Source: JADKIH01 sp043747595 (lineage in GTDB: Bacteria; Bacteroidota; Bacteroidia; AKYH767-A; 2013-40CM-41-45). From it: 64,000 bases of DNA. The notes beneath the pieces were generated by a model, which worked only from the letters and a program-made list of their open reading frames with translations, made no database searches and had not been told where the DNA came from. The stretch is taken from the NCBI GenBank assembly GCA_043747595.1, contig JAYTOX010000021.1:1-64000 (forward strand). The letters are read 5' to 3'. Of this stretch, positions 63,376 through 64,000 are shown in pieces. The position numbers were made by a program, and so were the translations under genes. Numbering within the stretch: position 1 is the first letter of the stretch; every line of letters begins with the position of its first letter.

Positions 63376-64000
63376 TTAAGTTGTAATACTATTAGTAGAT
63401 TTTGTAAGTTCTTCTGCAAATGATTCTAAATTTAGGCCATCGAATGTTCCGGAACTCATCATTAAGAAGACACTTTTTCCATTTCGATTCATTCGTAATT
63501 TTTTTTGCAATTCGATCACGTCAGTAAAAACTACTATCGAATTATCAGCAAAACATTTTTTTACTATATCGGGAGTAATCTCTTTTAACTTTTTATGCTC
63601 GATGGTTTTCGGGTTAAAATAAACAATTTTTTCATCGGCACCATCCATACTTCCTGCATATTGATCCAAGAAATCTTCGTTGAGCGAGCTAAAGGTATGT
63701 AATTCCATACATGCAATCAATTTCCTATCAGGAAACTGAGCTCGTACTGCTTCAGTTGTTGCCTTTAATTTGGAGGGCGAATGAGCGAAATCCTTATATA
63801 CCGAAACATTGGTATTCTTTGACAATAACTCAAGTCGTCTCGAAGCTCCTGTAAAAGTTTTAATGGCGGCATAAAAATCTTTATCAATTATTCCAAGACT
63901 CTCACAAACATTTCGTGCGCCTTCCAGATTCATTAAGTTATGTTCTCCAAATATCGATAACTCTAATAAAGTGTCGTTCGTAGTAAGATATGTCACGCCG
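63376..64000 (-). CDS. mpl: Mpl-like Mur ligase, C-terminal part, cut by window edge
   Basis: About 208 residues of the C-terminal end; the rest is beyond the right edge (the frame is open to 64000). Seen: IFGEHNLMNLEGARNVCESL (Mur central domain end), FTGASRRLELL, VYKDFAHSPSKLKATTEAVR and the ligase C-domain ELHTFSSLNEDFLDQYAGSM, ending MSSGTFDGL. DFAHSP with the SRRLE motif fits Mpl, which joins recycled tripeptide to UDP-MurNAc in murein recycling, rather than MurC. Mpl versus another Mur ligase is not certain without the N-terminus. Confidence 0.82.
   Translation of the reverse strand, partial: GVTYLTTNDTLLELSIFGEHNLMNLEGARNVCESLGIIDKDFYAAIKTFTGASRRLELLSKNTNVSVYKDFAHSPSKLKATTEAVRAQFPDRKLIACMELHTFSSLNEDFLDQYAGSMDGADEKIVYFNPKTIEHKKLKEITPDIVKKCFADNSIVVFTDVIELQKKLRMNRNGKSVFLMMSSGTFDGLNLESFAEELTKSTNSITT

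Noticed and set aside
1..64000. Mobile element, prophage, CRISPR array or toxin-antitoxin pair
   Set aside because: No transposase, integrase, phage structural gene, regular direct repeats or toxin-like small gene pair was found.

Overview
The window is a gene-dense, AT-rich stretch of ordinary chromosome from a member of the Bacteroidota. The signs are a GreA/B-like protein, an OstA-like N-domain protein, DUF4294, DUF1573 and DUF5916 proteins, a paired-rhomboid operon, Bacteroidota-type promoter -7 boxes (TAnnTTTG and the TAnnTTCG variant), weak Shine-Dalgarno sequences, and GTG/TTG starts. Signal peptides ending in ...GQ or ...SQ are common. I saw no tRNA, rRNA, insertion sequence, prophage gene or CRISPR array. 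The genes are almost all housekeeping or envelope functions.

Layout. 1-5.2 kb: priA (cut by the left edge), a membrane-anchored beta-lactamase-like protein, an OstA/LptA-like protein, an AI-2E-type permease and an Hsp15-like S4 protein. 5.4-8.6 kb: split transketolase with a von Willebrand A (vWA) gene inserted between its two halves. 8.6-10.3 kb: ECF sigma factor, a one-TM putative anti-sigma protein and a Spy-like periplasmic protein, ending in a clear terminator. 10.3-17.3 kb (minus strand): cysteine desulfurase and phosphoglucosamine mutase, a CpeT-like protein, and an RNA-chaperone cluster of cold shock protein, two DEAD-box helicases and a J-domain/KTSC protein. 17.6-20.0 kb: ABC ATPase, ABC permease and a LolA-like protein. 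20-30 kb: ribBA, tamB divergent from tsaD, a lipoprotein and an M13 peptidase lipoprotein. 30-41.3 kb: a PD40 propeller protein, then an RND efflux trio followed by nhaA and a methyltransferase, msrA and small proteins.

41.7-46.4 kb: mutL, two rhomboid proteases and an EEP-family phosphohydrolase, apparently one operon. 46.4-52.1 kb: an oligopeptide-binding lipoprotein (minus), then mtaB, lgt, an inositol-monophosphatase-family gene and a PH-like membrane protein. 52.1-58.5 kb (minus): GreA/B-like factor, a DUF6265-like lipoprotein, DUF4294 protein, biotin carboxylase, agmatinase-like ureohydrolase, sucC and a DinB-family protein. 58.6-64 kb: a DUF5916 outer-membrane protein, mgtE, a DUF1573 protein and an mpl-like Mur ligase cut by the right edge.

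I found no convincing wholly new multi-gene system. The points most worth checking are: a vWA gene whose signal peptide and metal site lie upstream of any ATG/GTG/TTG, in a position that splits the transketolase genes; a sigma/anti-sigma-like/Spy-like triad with an internal PxxYF repeat; a MutL whose endonuclease motif is degenerate; two probable leaderless genes (Hsp15-like and mtaB); a J-domain/KTSC fusion; and an ABC exporter operon ending in a LolA-like protein.
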